Below are positions 45,515 through 53,559 of a DNA stretch of 64,000 nucleotides, piece by piece. Location: the NCBI GenBank assembly GCA_963664715.2, contig CAXXUY010000002.1, positions 434,001 through 498,000 on the forward strand, written 5' to 3'. The number at the start of each line of letters is the position of its first letter. Positions within the stretch are counted from its first letter, which is position 1. The position numbers and the translations under genes were made by a program. Under the pieces are notes generated by a model that was not told the DNA's origin, ran no database searches, and saw only the letters and a list, made by a program, of their open reading frames with translations. This DNA comes from JAPOXR01 sp963664715 (lineage in GTDB: Bacteria; Pseudomonadota; Alphaproteobacteria; Rhodobacterales; Rhodobacteraceae).

Positions 45515-46543
45515 TCAGGCCGCAGCCGTGACGGGGTCGCGATAGCTTTCCTTCTTCGTCATCAGCGCCCAGGCTATGCGCGCCATCCGGTTGGCCATGG
45601 CCATGGCAACCAGCCTCCTCGGCTTGCGGGCCAGCATGCGGGCAAGCCATGAGCCCTCAGGCACCCCGCGCCGGACAGCCCAGCGGATCTCCGCCATGGC
45701 GCCGACAAACAGCAATCGCCTGAGATCGCGCTGACCCATCTTCGAGACCCTCCCCAGGCGCTGCTTGCCTCCGGTCGAGTGCTGCCGGGGAACAAGACCA
45801 AGCCAGGCCGAGAAGTCCCGGCCGCGACGAAACCCCTCCATCGGCGGGGCAAAGGCCTGGATCGCCATCGCCGTGATCGGACCCACCCCCGGAATGCTCA
45901 TCAGTCGCTTCGCCTCCTCGTCCTGCCCTGCATCCGTGCGGATCCGCTTCTCAAGATCCCTGATCTTCACATTCAGCTTGTCGATCTGCTCAAGCAGAAG
46001 CCCGGCCATATCCCGCACAGCCCCCGGCAACGAGGCCGATGCTTCAGCAACCCTGATCGCCAGACGCTCGACATTGGCAATCCCCTGCGGCGCAATGATG
46101 CCGAACTCCGCAAGATGACCGCGCAGCGCATTCACCGTCTGCGTCCGCTGGCGCACCAGCAGATCCCGGGTGCGGAACACCATGCAGCGGGACTGCTGTT
46201 CCTCCGACTTCACCGGAACGAAACGCATCGTCGGGCGAATGGCCGCCTCGCAGATGGCCTCCGCATCCGAAGCATCGTTCTTCTGCCTCTTGACGAACGG
46301 CTTCACGTAGATCGGCGGCACCAGCCGGACTTCATGCCCGAGTTCCATGATCCCCCGGCCCCACCAGTGGGCGCTGGCACAGGCTTCCATGGCCACCGGG
46401 CAATTCGGCTGCGACGCCAGGAAGTCCAGAACCTTGTGCCGTACCAGTTTCTTGCGGAACACCACCGATCCGTCTGCAGCAGCTCCGTGCAACTGGAACC
46501 AATTCTTTGCCAGGTCGATTCCAATCATGCTAACCTTTTCCAT
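45515..46543 (-). CDS. IS110-family transposase (DEDD/serine recombinase)
   Basis: The 342-residue recombinase has an N-terminal RuvC-like DEDD domain: Asp10 in IGIDLAKNW, Glu53 in AMEACASAHWW, and Asp90 and Asp93 in KNDASDAEAI. A coiled-coil stretch about residues 180-205 follows. The C-terminal Tnp domain contains MSIPGVGPITAMAI and HSTGGKQRLGRVSKMG, with the conserved Ser near residue 256. It appears intact and full length. Such enzymes use a guide RNA made from the element's own non-coding end to choose donor and target. A 15-base tandem duplication spans its stop codon (45501-45527). Confidence 0.95.
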   Translation of the reverse strand: MEKVSMIGIDLAKNWFQLHGAAADGSVVFRKKLVRHKVLDFLASQPNCPVAMEACASAHWWGRGIMELGHEVRLVPPIYVKPFVKRQKNDASDAEAICEAAIRPTMRFVPVKSEEQQSRCMVFRTRDLLVRQRTQTVNALRGHLAEFGIIAPQGIANVERLAIRVAEASASLPGAVRDMAGLLLEQIDKLNVKIRDLEKRIRTDAGQDEEAKRLMSIPGVGPITAMAIQAFAPPMEGFRRGRDFSAWLGLVPRQHSTGGKQRLGRVSKMGQRDLRRLLFVGAMAEIRWAVRRGVPEGSWLARMLARKPRRLVAMAMANRMARIAWALMTKKESYRDPVTAAA

Positions 46544-46610
46544 GGACGCTCCCTCCTTTCAGGGCTCAATAAACGTTGACGCCACCATGGCACATTACGA
46601 TGCCGTCGGG

Positions 46611-46624
46611 CAGGGGGCGTCCAT
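46611..46624 (-). repeat. Subterminal inverted repeat of the insertion sequence (left end, transposase 5' side)
   Basis: The 14 bases CAGGGGGCGTCCAT on the plus strand are the exact reverse complement of the copy at 45249-45262. They lie 7 bases inside the proposed end at 46631. Confidence 0.9.
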
Positions 46625-46631
46625 CCCATCA

Positions 46632-47851
46632 GTTTTGGCGGAATGTACCTGCTGTCGGGGCTTCCCGGCGTAAGCCAGGTGATTGCAAATGCCAGCGTTT
46701 CGATCACCCATTTCGTCTTCCTGCCGATCCCGCTGTTCCTGCTGATGGGAGAGCTCTTTTTCAACACCGGCGTCGCAAGGAAGGTGTTCGATGCGGTCGA
46801 TGTCCTGATCGGCAGAATGCGGGGGAGGCTAAGCTATGTCGCGATTTTCGGCGGTACAACCTTCGCTGCCCTGACCGGGACCAGCATGGGCAACACTGCC
46901 ATGCTGGGTTCGCTGCTGGTGCCCGAGATGACGCGTCGCGGCTACAAGAAACACATGTCGATGGGGCCAATCCTTGGAGTCGGGGGTCTTGCAATCCTGA
47001 TCCCGCCATCCGGACTTGGCGTGCTCTTGGGCAGCCTTGCCAAGATCGATATCGGGCGGTTGTTGATTGCGGGAGTGTTGCCGGGGCTGCTGTTGGCCGC
47101 TCTCTATTTGGTGCTGATCTACGTGATTGTCCGGATCAATCCCGGTTCCGTGCCGGAGCCCGAGGATGTCCGTCACCGCTGGCTGGACAAGCTGAGGATC
47201 GTCATTACACATATCCTGCCGCTTTCTGTGATCATCTTCATGGTGATCGGGTTGATTCTGCTGGGTATTGCCACACCGACGGAATCGGCGGCTTTCGGGG
47301 TGCTTGGTGTGATGATCGTGGCATTCTGTTTCGGCGGTCTTACGTTTGCATCCTTCTGGAAGTCAATCATGGGCACGGTCAAGGTCACGGCAATGATCCT
47401 GCTGATTGTCGCGGCATCCTCAACCTTCTCGCAGGTTCTGGCGTTTTCCGGCGCGACCTCGGGCATGATCCGGGCCGTCAGCAGCTTTGATTTGTCGCCT
47501 TTGACATTGATCGCGCTGATTTTCGTGATTCTCCTTTTCATGGGAATGTTCATGGATCAGGCATCGATCATGATGCTGACCATTCCGATCTTCTTTCCCA
47601 TCGCCCAAGCTCAGGGATTTGACCTGATCTGGTTCGGAATCGTAATGCTCTTGGCGCTGGAGATGAGCGGGGTAACCCCACCATTCGGACTCAACCTCTT
47701 TGTCATGCTGGGCGTCGCGCCAAAAGGAACGACGATGACCGAGGTGGCGAAGGCAGGCGCACCCTATCTCTTGTGCGGGGTGCTGTTGTTCGTGCTGTTG
47801 GTCGCCGCTCCAGACATCGCCCTCTTCCTGCCCTCCCTGATGGGTCGCTAG
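46632..47851 (+). pseudogene. TRAP large permease (DctM), 3' fragment
   Basis: This fragment holds the remaining 406 residues of DctM, about twelve membrane segments. Family marks include FLPIPLFLLMGELFFNTG, GTTFAALTGTSMGNTAMLGSLLVPEM, GVGGLAILIPPSGLGVLLG and a final VTPPFGLNLFVMLGVAPKGTTM. Joined to 45149-45245 it gives an uninterrupted 438-residue protein of normal length. An in-frame ATG at 46643 could allow a truncated product without the first membrane segment, but function is doubtful. No mutation other than the insertion is visible, so the event looks recent. Confidence 0.88.
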
Positions 47852-47853
47852 CG

Positions 47854-48687
47854 TTGGCTCTGACCCTTTATCACCACAACTCTTCGGTCTGTGCCGCCAA
47901 GGTGCGGATCGCTCTGGCCGAAAAGGGACTCGGGTGGGAAAGCCGACCAATGACGCTCAAGGGCGATCAGTTCACACCTGAATACCTGGCGCTGAACCCC
48001 GGCGCCGTAGTGCCGACACTGATACACGATGACGTCGTGGTCGTGGAATCGAACGTGATCCTTGAATACCTCGACGATGCATTCCCCGAACCTCCCTTGC
48101 GTCCGGCCCGACCGGGGGATCGCGCGCGCCAGCGCCTGTGGATGATGGAGCTCGAACAGGGCGAGAAAGGTGTTCACAAGGCGATATCGGTCCTGACCTA
48201 CGCCATCGCCTATCGCCACCACCTGATCGCCGAAGCCGACAGCGAAGATCCCGAACGCCTGCTACCAGTGATCGAAAGGAACATGAACCAGCTCAGCCGA
48301 GAATGGCTCGAACCTGTCGTTCTGCATGGCCTTGCATCGAACGGGTTCGCCCAGGCGCTGGAACGCTTGGACAGACTCTGCGCCGACATTGACGTGTTCC
48401 TTGAAGGAGACACGTGGCTGGCCGGAGTCAAATACTCGCTCGCCGATATCGCCTTCACCCCGTATCTGATCCGATTGGAACTTCTGGGACTGGCCGGTCT
48501 TTGGGCCGACCGACTGAATGTGACAAACTGGTACGCACGATTGCAGGCGCGCCCGTCCACCGCCGAAGTATGGGACTGGTATCACCCCGACTACATCGGC
48601 ACCCTTCGGGAAAAGGCTGTGACACATCGCGACGAACTCGCGACCGCTCTGGCTGCATGCAGCGAGAGCAGGATGACTTCTCGGTAA
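47854..48687 (+). CDS. Glutathione S-transferase family protein
   Basis: The roughly 277-residue protein has an N-terminal thioredoxin fold (LTLYHHNSSVCAAKVRIALAEKGLGWESRPM), the glutathione-contact VPTLIHDDVVVVESNVILEYLDDAF, and a helical domain with GDTWLAGVKYSLADIAFTPYLIRLEL. A Ser or Cys of the NSSVC region is the likely catalytic residue. I place the start at the TTG at 47854, just after dctM. The frame is open upstream to 47773 within dctM. Beside a LigM-like methyltransferase it may serve ether cleavage or detoxification of an aromatic (inference). Confidence 0.85.
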   Translation: MALTLYHHNSSVCAAKVRIALAEKGLGWESRPMTLKGDQFTPEYLALNPGAVVPTLIHDDVVVVESNVILEYLDDAFPEPPLRPARPGDRARQRLWMMELEQGEKGVHKAISVLTYAIAYRHHLIAEADSEDPERLLPVIERNMNQLSREWLEPVVLHGLASNGFAQALERLDRLCADIDVFLEGDTWLAGVKYSLADIAFTPYLIRLELLGLAGLWADRLNVTNWYARLQARPSTAEVWDWYHPDYIGTLREKAVTHRDELATALAACSESRMTSR

Positions 48688-48724
48688 GGACATGGTCACG
48701 TCGCCAGCCCGGATGGACCCGGTC

Positions 48725-49510
48725 ATGACATTTGATCTCAACGTCATGGCTTTGGGCACCGGCGAACCCAATCCAAATCCGGACCGTGCCGGAGCATCCT
48801 GCCTTCTTTCGTGGCGGCGAGTTTCGGTTCATGACTGATTGTGGTTCCGGAGCCCTGCTGCGCTGGGACAGGCCGGTGCGAGCGCTGTCGAGATCGGCCG
48901 CGTGTTCTTCACCCACTACCACCTTGACCACCGGGCGGATTTCGGGCCTTTGCTGGCCAGTCGATGGAGACGAGGGAACCAAACGCCGTTGTACGTCTTC
49001 GGCCCGGTCGGGCTGCAGGCACTTGTCGAAAACGTCCTGGCGCTACGTCGCCAGGATCTCGATTTCCGAAGGACGGTTCGTAGTGAATCAATGAATTTAC
49101 CCAAAGTCGCGGCGACCGAAGTTGAAGATGGGTTCGCCTTTGACGGATACAGGTTGACCGTGGCGCCGTTCGTTGTCGCCCAATGCCGGATCGAGACCGG
49201 TGACCGCAGGATCGCGTTCCCCGGTGTCGCCTGCCCCTACGGGAATCTGATCAAGAATGCGTTTGGCGCCGATGCGTTGATCCATTGATGCGTCGAATTC
49301 GATGCGTGGACCGCGACCGGAAGCAAGCACAACCACATGCAATTTGCGCATACGGAGCCGGTCGATCCGGGTCGTGTTGCCACTGCGTCAAGGGCCAGAC
49401 TCTGCGTAGCGGCGCATATCCAACCAGTTTCGCCGCCGAAGGGTCTGCACCGCAAGATCGGGCAGGAATTCACCGGCCCGATGGTAATCGGTCAGGATCT
49501 GATGACGCGG
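48725..49510 (+). pseudogene. Decayed metallo-beta-lactamase-fold hydrolase gene
   Basis: Pieces of one hydrolase lie in successive frames. MTFDLNVMALGTGEPNPNPDRAGASCLL starts at 48725. The homology then moves to a second frame with GGEFRFMTDCGSGALLRW, and to a third with GRVFFTHYHLDHRADFGPLLASRW, where the HxHxDH zinc motif reads HYHLDH. A TGA at 49286-49288 interrupts that frame, and similarity continues past it (CVEFDAWTATGSKHNHMQFAHTEP) to VIGQDLMTRW. At least two frameshifts and one stop make it non-functional. An intact relative would be an arylsulfatase- or ribonuclease Z-like hydrolase. Confidence 0.8.
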
Positions 49511-49854
49511 TGGGGTCGGTCCCAAAGGATCATCTACGCCGCCTTTTCGCCGACTACGACTGCTGCGTTTGCTTCGCCAGGCACGATGAATGGCATCATC
49601 TGGCATCGACCACACGAAGCCCGCTGCCCCGGTGAACAGGCGGCTTGTCAGTTGACTCGATGGATCTGTCAAGCTACTCATGCCGCCTCTTTGCACTGGC
49701 TCGCATATGGTTGGAACGGTGCGCTGAGCGCAGGCAGGAAGAGCAAGTACAAAGGGTAGAGCACTTCAGGTAGGGCGCTTGGAGCAGAGGGCAAGGCTCG
49801 CCGAGGGATGGCGCAGCACAATCTCAAGTGAAATGCAACGAAAAGGAGAATTGA
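49511..49854. other. Gap before the ABC importer, no gene recognised
   Basis: About 340 bases separate the relic hydrolase from the ABC binding protein. No reading frame here is convincing. The final 20 bases contain AAAAGGAG (49841-49848), the ribosome site of the binding-protein gene. The importer promoter should lie here, but I could not fix a -35/-10 pair. Confidence 0.5.
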
Positions 49855-51336
49855 ATGTTACGCAATGTATTGGGTGGATCGGCATTGGCGCTTGCAACCG
49901 CGCTGACATTGACGCCGACCACAGTTGTTGCCGAAGGCCATTATGACGGGGTTGTCGTCAACATTCTGACACGACCAGGTCCTGTTATTGCAGGACGGAT
50001 CGTGGATAGGGGCGAAGAGTTCACGGCAATGACCGGCGCGGAAGTCCGCGTGGCCGAAGTCCCGTTTGCCGAGTTGTTCCAGAAGATATTGACTGACTGG
50101 GCCACCGGAACCAAGTCGATCGATGTCGGCGTCTTTGCTTCCGGTTGGGGCGTTGAGTTGGTGAGTGCCGAACTGGTTGAAAACCTTGACGCCTATATTG
50201 CTGCCGACGACATGATCGATCTCGAGGACATTGCGCCTTACTTCCGGGACTTCAACCAGAAAGTTGCTGGCTCCACCTATTTCATCACGCTCGATGGTGA
50301 CTTCCAGATGCTGTATTACAGGACTGACGTACTGGCAGCAGCGGGCCTGGAGCCGCCAAGGACCTGGGAAGAATACCTGGAGGTCGCGTCAAGGATTCAC
50401 GGTCAGGACATGAATGGCGACGGCGAAGCGGATTACGGCTCCTGCATCTTCAAGAAGCGGAATGCCCAGTCCTACTTTGCGGTCCAGTCGATGGCGGCGA
50501 GCAGGGTGCAGTCCAAGGGAACCAACGAGGGCATCTACTTCGATCCGGAAACGATGAAGCCGAAGATCAACAACGCGGCCTGGGCCAGGGCGTTCGAACT
50601 CTACAAGGCAACCGGCGAATACGGGCCAGCGGATGAACTGAACCAGGATATCGGAGATACCCGCGGCCTGGTAACTTCCGGCCGCTGCGGGCTGATGATC
50701 GACTGGGGAGACATCGGGCCACTGTCAATCGAGGAAGGCAGCATGATCAACGACAAGGTCGGGGCGGTCATCATGCCTGGTTCGACAGAGGTTCTGGACG
50801 TGGAGACAGGTGAACTCGTGCCCTGTGATGACACGACCTGCCCATACGCCGTTGACGGAATCAACTTTGCACCGTTTGCTGCCTTTGGCGGATGGACTGC
50901 AGCCATCAGCAAGGCGTCGGATGACAAGGTCAAGCAGGCTGCCTATGACTTCCTGAGCTACATGAACCAGGCGGCGCAGTCCAATGTCGACGTCACAATG
51001 GGGTGGACGGGCTACAACCCGTACCGGAACTCCCAGCTCAACGATACGGCTGCATGGGTCGAAGCTGGCTTCAGTCAGGCAGCTGCCGAGAACTATCTCG
51101 GAGCCATCAAGGAAAGCCTGAACCACCCGAACATGGCTTCGGATTTCCGTATCCCGGGTGCCCAGCAGTACACGGGTGTCGTTCTCGACCGCGAGTTGGC
51201 CCGTTACCTGGCTGGCGAGATTACGGTAGAGCAGGCTCTCGCCAACATTGAAGAGGGCTGGGAAGAAATCACCGATGATTTCGGTCGTGAAGAGCAAGCG
51301 GCGATCTACGCGCTCTCGCTCGGTATTACGAACTGA
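49855..51336 (+). CDS. ABC transporter sugar-binding protein (family 1)
   Basis: The 493-residue extracellular binding protein has a signal peptide (LRNVLGGSALALATALTLTPTTVVAEG, cleaved probably after VVA). Its family 1 fold is shown by FAELFQKILTDWATGTKSIDVGVFASGWGVELVSA, TWEEYLEVASRIHGQDMNGDGEADYGS and GRCGLMIDWGDIGPLS. Such proteins usually bind oligosaccharides, polyols or glycerol-phosphate compounds. A strong AAAAGGAG precedes the ATG. A stable hairpin follows the gene, which should keep its mRNA and protein in excess over the permeases. Confidence 0.9.
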   Translation: MLRNVLGGSALALATALTLTPTTVVAEGHYDGVVVNILTRPGPVIAGRIVDRGEEFTAMTGAEVRVAEVPFAELFQKILTDWATGTKSIDVGVFASGWGVELVSAELVENLDAYIAADDMIDLEDIAPYFRDFNQKVAGSTYFITLDGDFQMLYYRTDVLAAAGLEPPRTWEEYLEVASRIHGQDMNGDGEADYGSCIFKKRNAQSYFAVQSMAASRVQSKGTNEGIYFDPETMKPKINNAAWARAFELYKATGEYGPADELNQDIGDTRGLVTSGRCGLMIDWGDIGPLSIEEGSMINDKVGAVIMPGSTEVLDVETGELVPCDDTTCPYAVDGINFAPFAAFGGWTAAISKASDDKVKQAAYDFLSYMNQAAQSNVDVTMGWTGYNPYRNSQLNDTAAWVEAGFSQAAAENYLGAIKESLNHPNMASDFRIPGAQQYTGVVLDRELARYLAGEITVEQALANIEEGWEEITDDFGREEQAAIYALSLGITN

Positions 51337-51351
51337 CCAAGTGTCATTGGG

Positions 51352-51376
51352 GCAGGCGGGCTTTCGGTCCGCCTGC
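51352..51376 (+). terminator. Stable intergenic hairpin after the binding-protein gene
   Basis: GCAGGCGG (51352-51359) pairs perfectly with CCGCCTGC (51369-51376) around a nine-base loop. Only a weak T run follows, so it is more likely a partial terminator or 3' mRNA-protecting stem than a full stop, as is common between binding-protein and permease genes. Confidence 0.6.
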
Positions 51377-51424
51377 ATTGTCTTCGTATAGAATTTCCGG
51401 AACCGCGGGCCGGGGGGAGCCTGC

Positions 51425-52513
51425 ATGAACGAATGGCTCGACAGGCATATGGGGCGCTTGTTTCTGGCGCCCGCAGTAACTCTGATTCTGATCTTCTCGA
51501 TCTTTCCTCTCGTCGCGTCCCTGATCATTGCATTTGCACGGATTCGCTTCACGGGTGGAGGTTACAGGGTCCGATTTGTCGGCTGGAGAAACTTTGAAAA
51601 GCAGTTCTTCGGGTCCGAGCAATTCCACCTGCTGGGAACCTTTACCGAGATTTCCGTCATCGGATGGATATTCGGCCTGCTCGTGACCGCAGCGTTGATC
51701 TGGTGGATGGTTCGCTATGTCCAAACGCATTTCACCTTGCTGGGATTTGTCGGGCGACTGATAACATTTGCAATGGCTCTGGGTCTTGCCTGGCTGTTTG
51801 CGGCAACTCTCCTGTCCGGCAATTCGTTCGGCACCATAGGCTCTACCCTCTTCTATGTGTTTGTCGGCTGTTTGATTCAGTTTCTTATCGGCACGGGGCT
51901 GGCATATGCCTGCTCACTGCATATTCGTGGTTCCACGACATTCCGCGTCATCTTTTTTGTGCCGATGATGATCACTCCAATTGGAGTGGGCTATATCTTT
52001 CGAATGATGGCCGACACCACCAAGGGCCCATTTTCTGGTGTGTGGCAGTGGGTGGGGCTTGGGGAATTCGCCTGGGCGACCGACCCCTGGGCAGCGCGGG
52101 TCTTTATCGTCGTGGCCGAAAGCTGGCAGTGGATTCCGTTCGTGTTCATCATGTTGCTTGCCGCTTTCGAGAGCGTTCCTCGGGACCTGGGCGAGGCAGC
52201 CGAAATCGATGGGGCGGGGCGGTGGCAGGTCTTTAGGGAAATAACATGGCCACATGTCTTGCCCGTTGCGGCAACAGTCATGCTTATCCGGGTAATTGAA
52301 GCCTTCAAGATCGTTGACCTGCCCAATATCATGACCTCCGGCGGACCGGGAATTGCGACCGAGTCCGTTTCACTGCAGGCATACTACGCCTGGCGGTCGC
52401 TAGACTTGGGACAGGCTTCCGCCATCGCGTACATCCTGTTGTTCGTCACCGTCGTGATTTGTGTGTCATTCTTCAATCTGGTGGTGCTCGCCCGTGTCAG
52501 GAAGAAGCCATGA
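51425..52513 (+). CDS. ABC sugar permease 1 (MalF/UgpA-like), with extra membrane insert
   Basis: The 362-residue inner-membrane permease begins GRLFLAPAVTLILIFSIFPLVASLIIAFA and contains the ATPase-contact EAA loop PRDLGEAAEIDGAGRWQVFREITWPHVLP. Between residues about 70 and 135 it carries an additional hydrophobic region (IGWIFGLLVTAALIWWMVRYV and LITFAMALGLAWLFAATLL) before the usual TLFYVFVG helix. That is longer than the common 290-310 residue family. GGGGAG precedes the start. It overlaps permease 2 by 4 bases. Confidence 0.9.
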   Translation: MNEWLDRHMGRLFLAPAVTLILIFSIFPLVASLIIAFARIRFTGGGYRVRFVGWRNFEKQFFGSEQFHLLGTFTEISVIGWIFGLLVTAALIWWMVRYVQTHFTLLGFVGRLITFAMALGLAWLFAATLLSGNSFGTIGSTLFYVFVGCLIQFLIGTGLAYACSLHIRGSTTFRVIFFVPMMITPIGVGYIFRMMADTTKGPFSGVWQWVGLGEFAWATDPWAARVFIVVAESWQWIPFVFIMLLAAFESVPRDLGEAAEIDGAGRWQVFREITWPHVLPVAATVMLIRVIEAFKIVDLPNIMTSGGPGIATESVSLQAYYAWRSLDLGQASAIAYILLFVTVVICVSFFNLVVLARVRKKP

Positions 52514-53559
52514 ATGGTAACGGGAGACGACGCGGTCTCTTTGAGCCACCTGCAATTGGCGAAATGGCAACCGCCACGAAGATCCTGCTGTACGGTACGC
52601 TGCTGATCTGGTCAGCCTTCGTACTGTTCCCGATTTACTGGCTGATCATAACATCCTTCAAGGACGCTGCCACGGTGAACCAGGGACCATTCTTCCTTCC
52701 CTGGGTCGATTTTCAGCCTAGTCTTCATGCATGGGAAGAACTGTTCGTGATCGATTACAAGGATACGCTGCGTGCCTATTTCAATTCGATCGTCATTGCG
52801 CTTTCGGCGACGGGCCTTTCGGTGCTTGTCGGTTCCATGGCGGCTTACGCGCTGAGCAGGGTGGAGTTCGCGCCAAACCTGATTACTATCCTGTATTTTG
52901 TTCTGCTGGTGGTCCTGTCAGGCGTTGCGGTTGGTGTCTACGGTGTAGACTGGCGGCTGGCCGGAGCGGTTGGTGTCGCCCTGTTCCTGTTCCTCGCCAG
53001 GGCGGTTGGGAACCTCTACCAGGTACGACTTCACAACGGGGATGTCCTGTTCTGGATTATTTCCCAGCGGATTCTTGCACCGATCGTTGTGGTTGTTCCC
53101 ATTTACATGATGTTCCAATCCGTCAGGTTGCTCGACACGCACATTGCGATCATCCTGACATACACGGTGGTCAATCTCCCCGTAGTCGTTTGGCTCATGT
53201 ACGATTTCTTCAATTCGATTCCCCGGGACCTGGAAGAGAGCGCCCAACTCGACGGTGCCACAATGATTGGAACTTTCCGGGAGATCGTTTTGCCGCTCTC
53301 ACGCGCGGGGCTGGCTGCGACCACGCTGTTGGTCATGATTCTGTGCTGGAACGAATACCTGTTGGCCCTGTTTCTCTCGACATCAAGAGCCCAGACTATG
53401 CCGATCCTCGTCGCGGCAATGAATGCTGGCGAACGCGGAATCCTGTGGTGGGCTATGTCGGTGGTCATTGTCGTGATGATCATCCCTGTTGTCGTGATGG
53501 CGGTGATCCTGCAGAAGTATATTGCGAAGGGGCTCCTGGTTGGAGCCGTTAAGGGATGA
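52510..53559 (+). CDS. ABC sugar permease 2 (MalG/UgpE-like), with extra membrane insert
   Basis: The 349-residue permease begins with a polar segment and then ILLYGTLLIWSAFVLFPIYWLIITSFKDA. The EAA loop is IPRDLEESAQLDGATMIGTFREIVLPLSRAG, ending in WNEYLLALFLSTSRAQTMPI. It too has an additional hydrophobic insert (LITILYFVLLVVLSGVAVGVYGVDW and LAGAVGVALFLFLARAVGN) between the AAYALSR stretch and the IISQRILAPIVVVVPIYM helix. The start at 52510 overlaps permease 1 (ATGA). An open frame from 52459 is not the start. Confidence 0.9.
   Translation: MNGNGRRRGLFEPPAIGEMATATKILLYGTLLIWSAFVLFPIYWLIITSFKDAATVNQGPFFLPWVDFQPSLHAWEELFVIDYKDTLRAYFNSIVIALSATGLSVLVGSMAAYALSRVEFAPNLITILYFVLLVVLSGVAVGVYGVDWRLAGAVGVALFLFLARAVGNLYQVRLHNGDVLFWIISQRILAPIVVVVPIYMMFQSVRLLDTHIAIILTYTVVNLPVVVWLMYDFFNSIPRDLEESAQLDGATMIGTFREIVLPLSRAGLAATTLLVMILCWNEYLLALFLSTSRAQTMPILVAAMNAGERGILWWAMSVVIVVMIIPVVVMAVILQKYIAKGLLVGAVKG

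Larger units (their letters stand above)
45246..46631 (-). mobile_element. IS110-family (IS1111-type) insertion sequence
   Basis: The element is 1,386 bp and carries one transposase gene on the minus strand. It has 14-bp perfect inverted repeats at 45249-45262 and 46611-46624, which are subterminal (3 and 7 bases inside the ends), as known for the IS1111 subgroup. There is no target-site duplication except the shared TCA core at 45243-45245 and 46629-46631. The boundaries are inferred from restoring an intact dctM reading frame. The 5' non-coding side is about 88 bases and the 3' non-coding side about 270 bases, again the IS1111 pattern. Confidence 0.85.
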
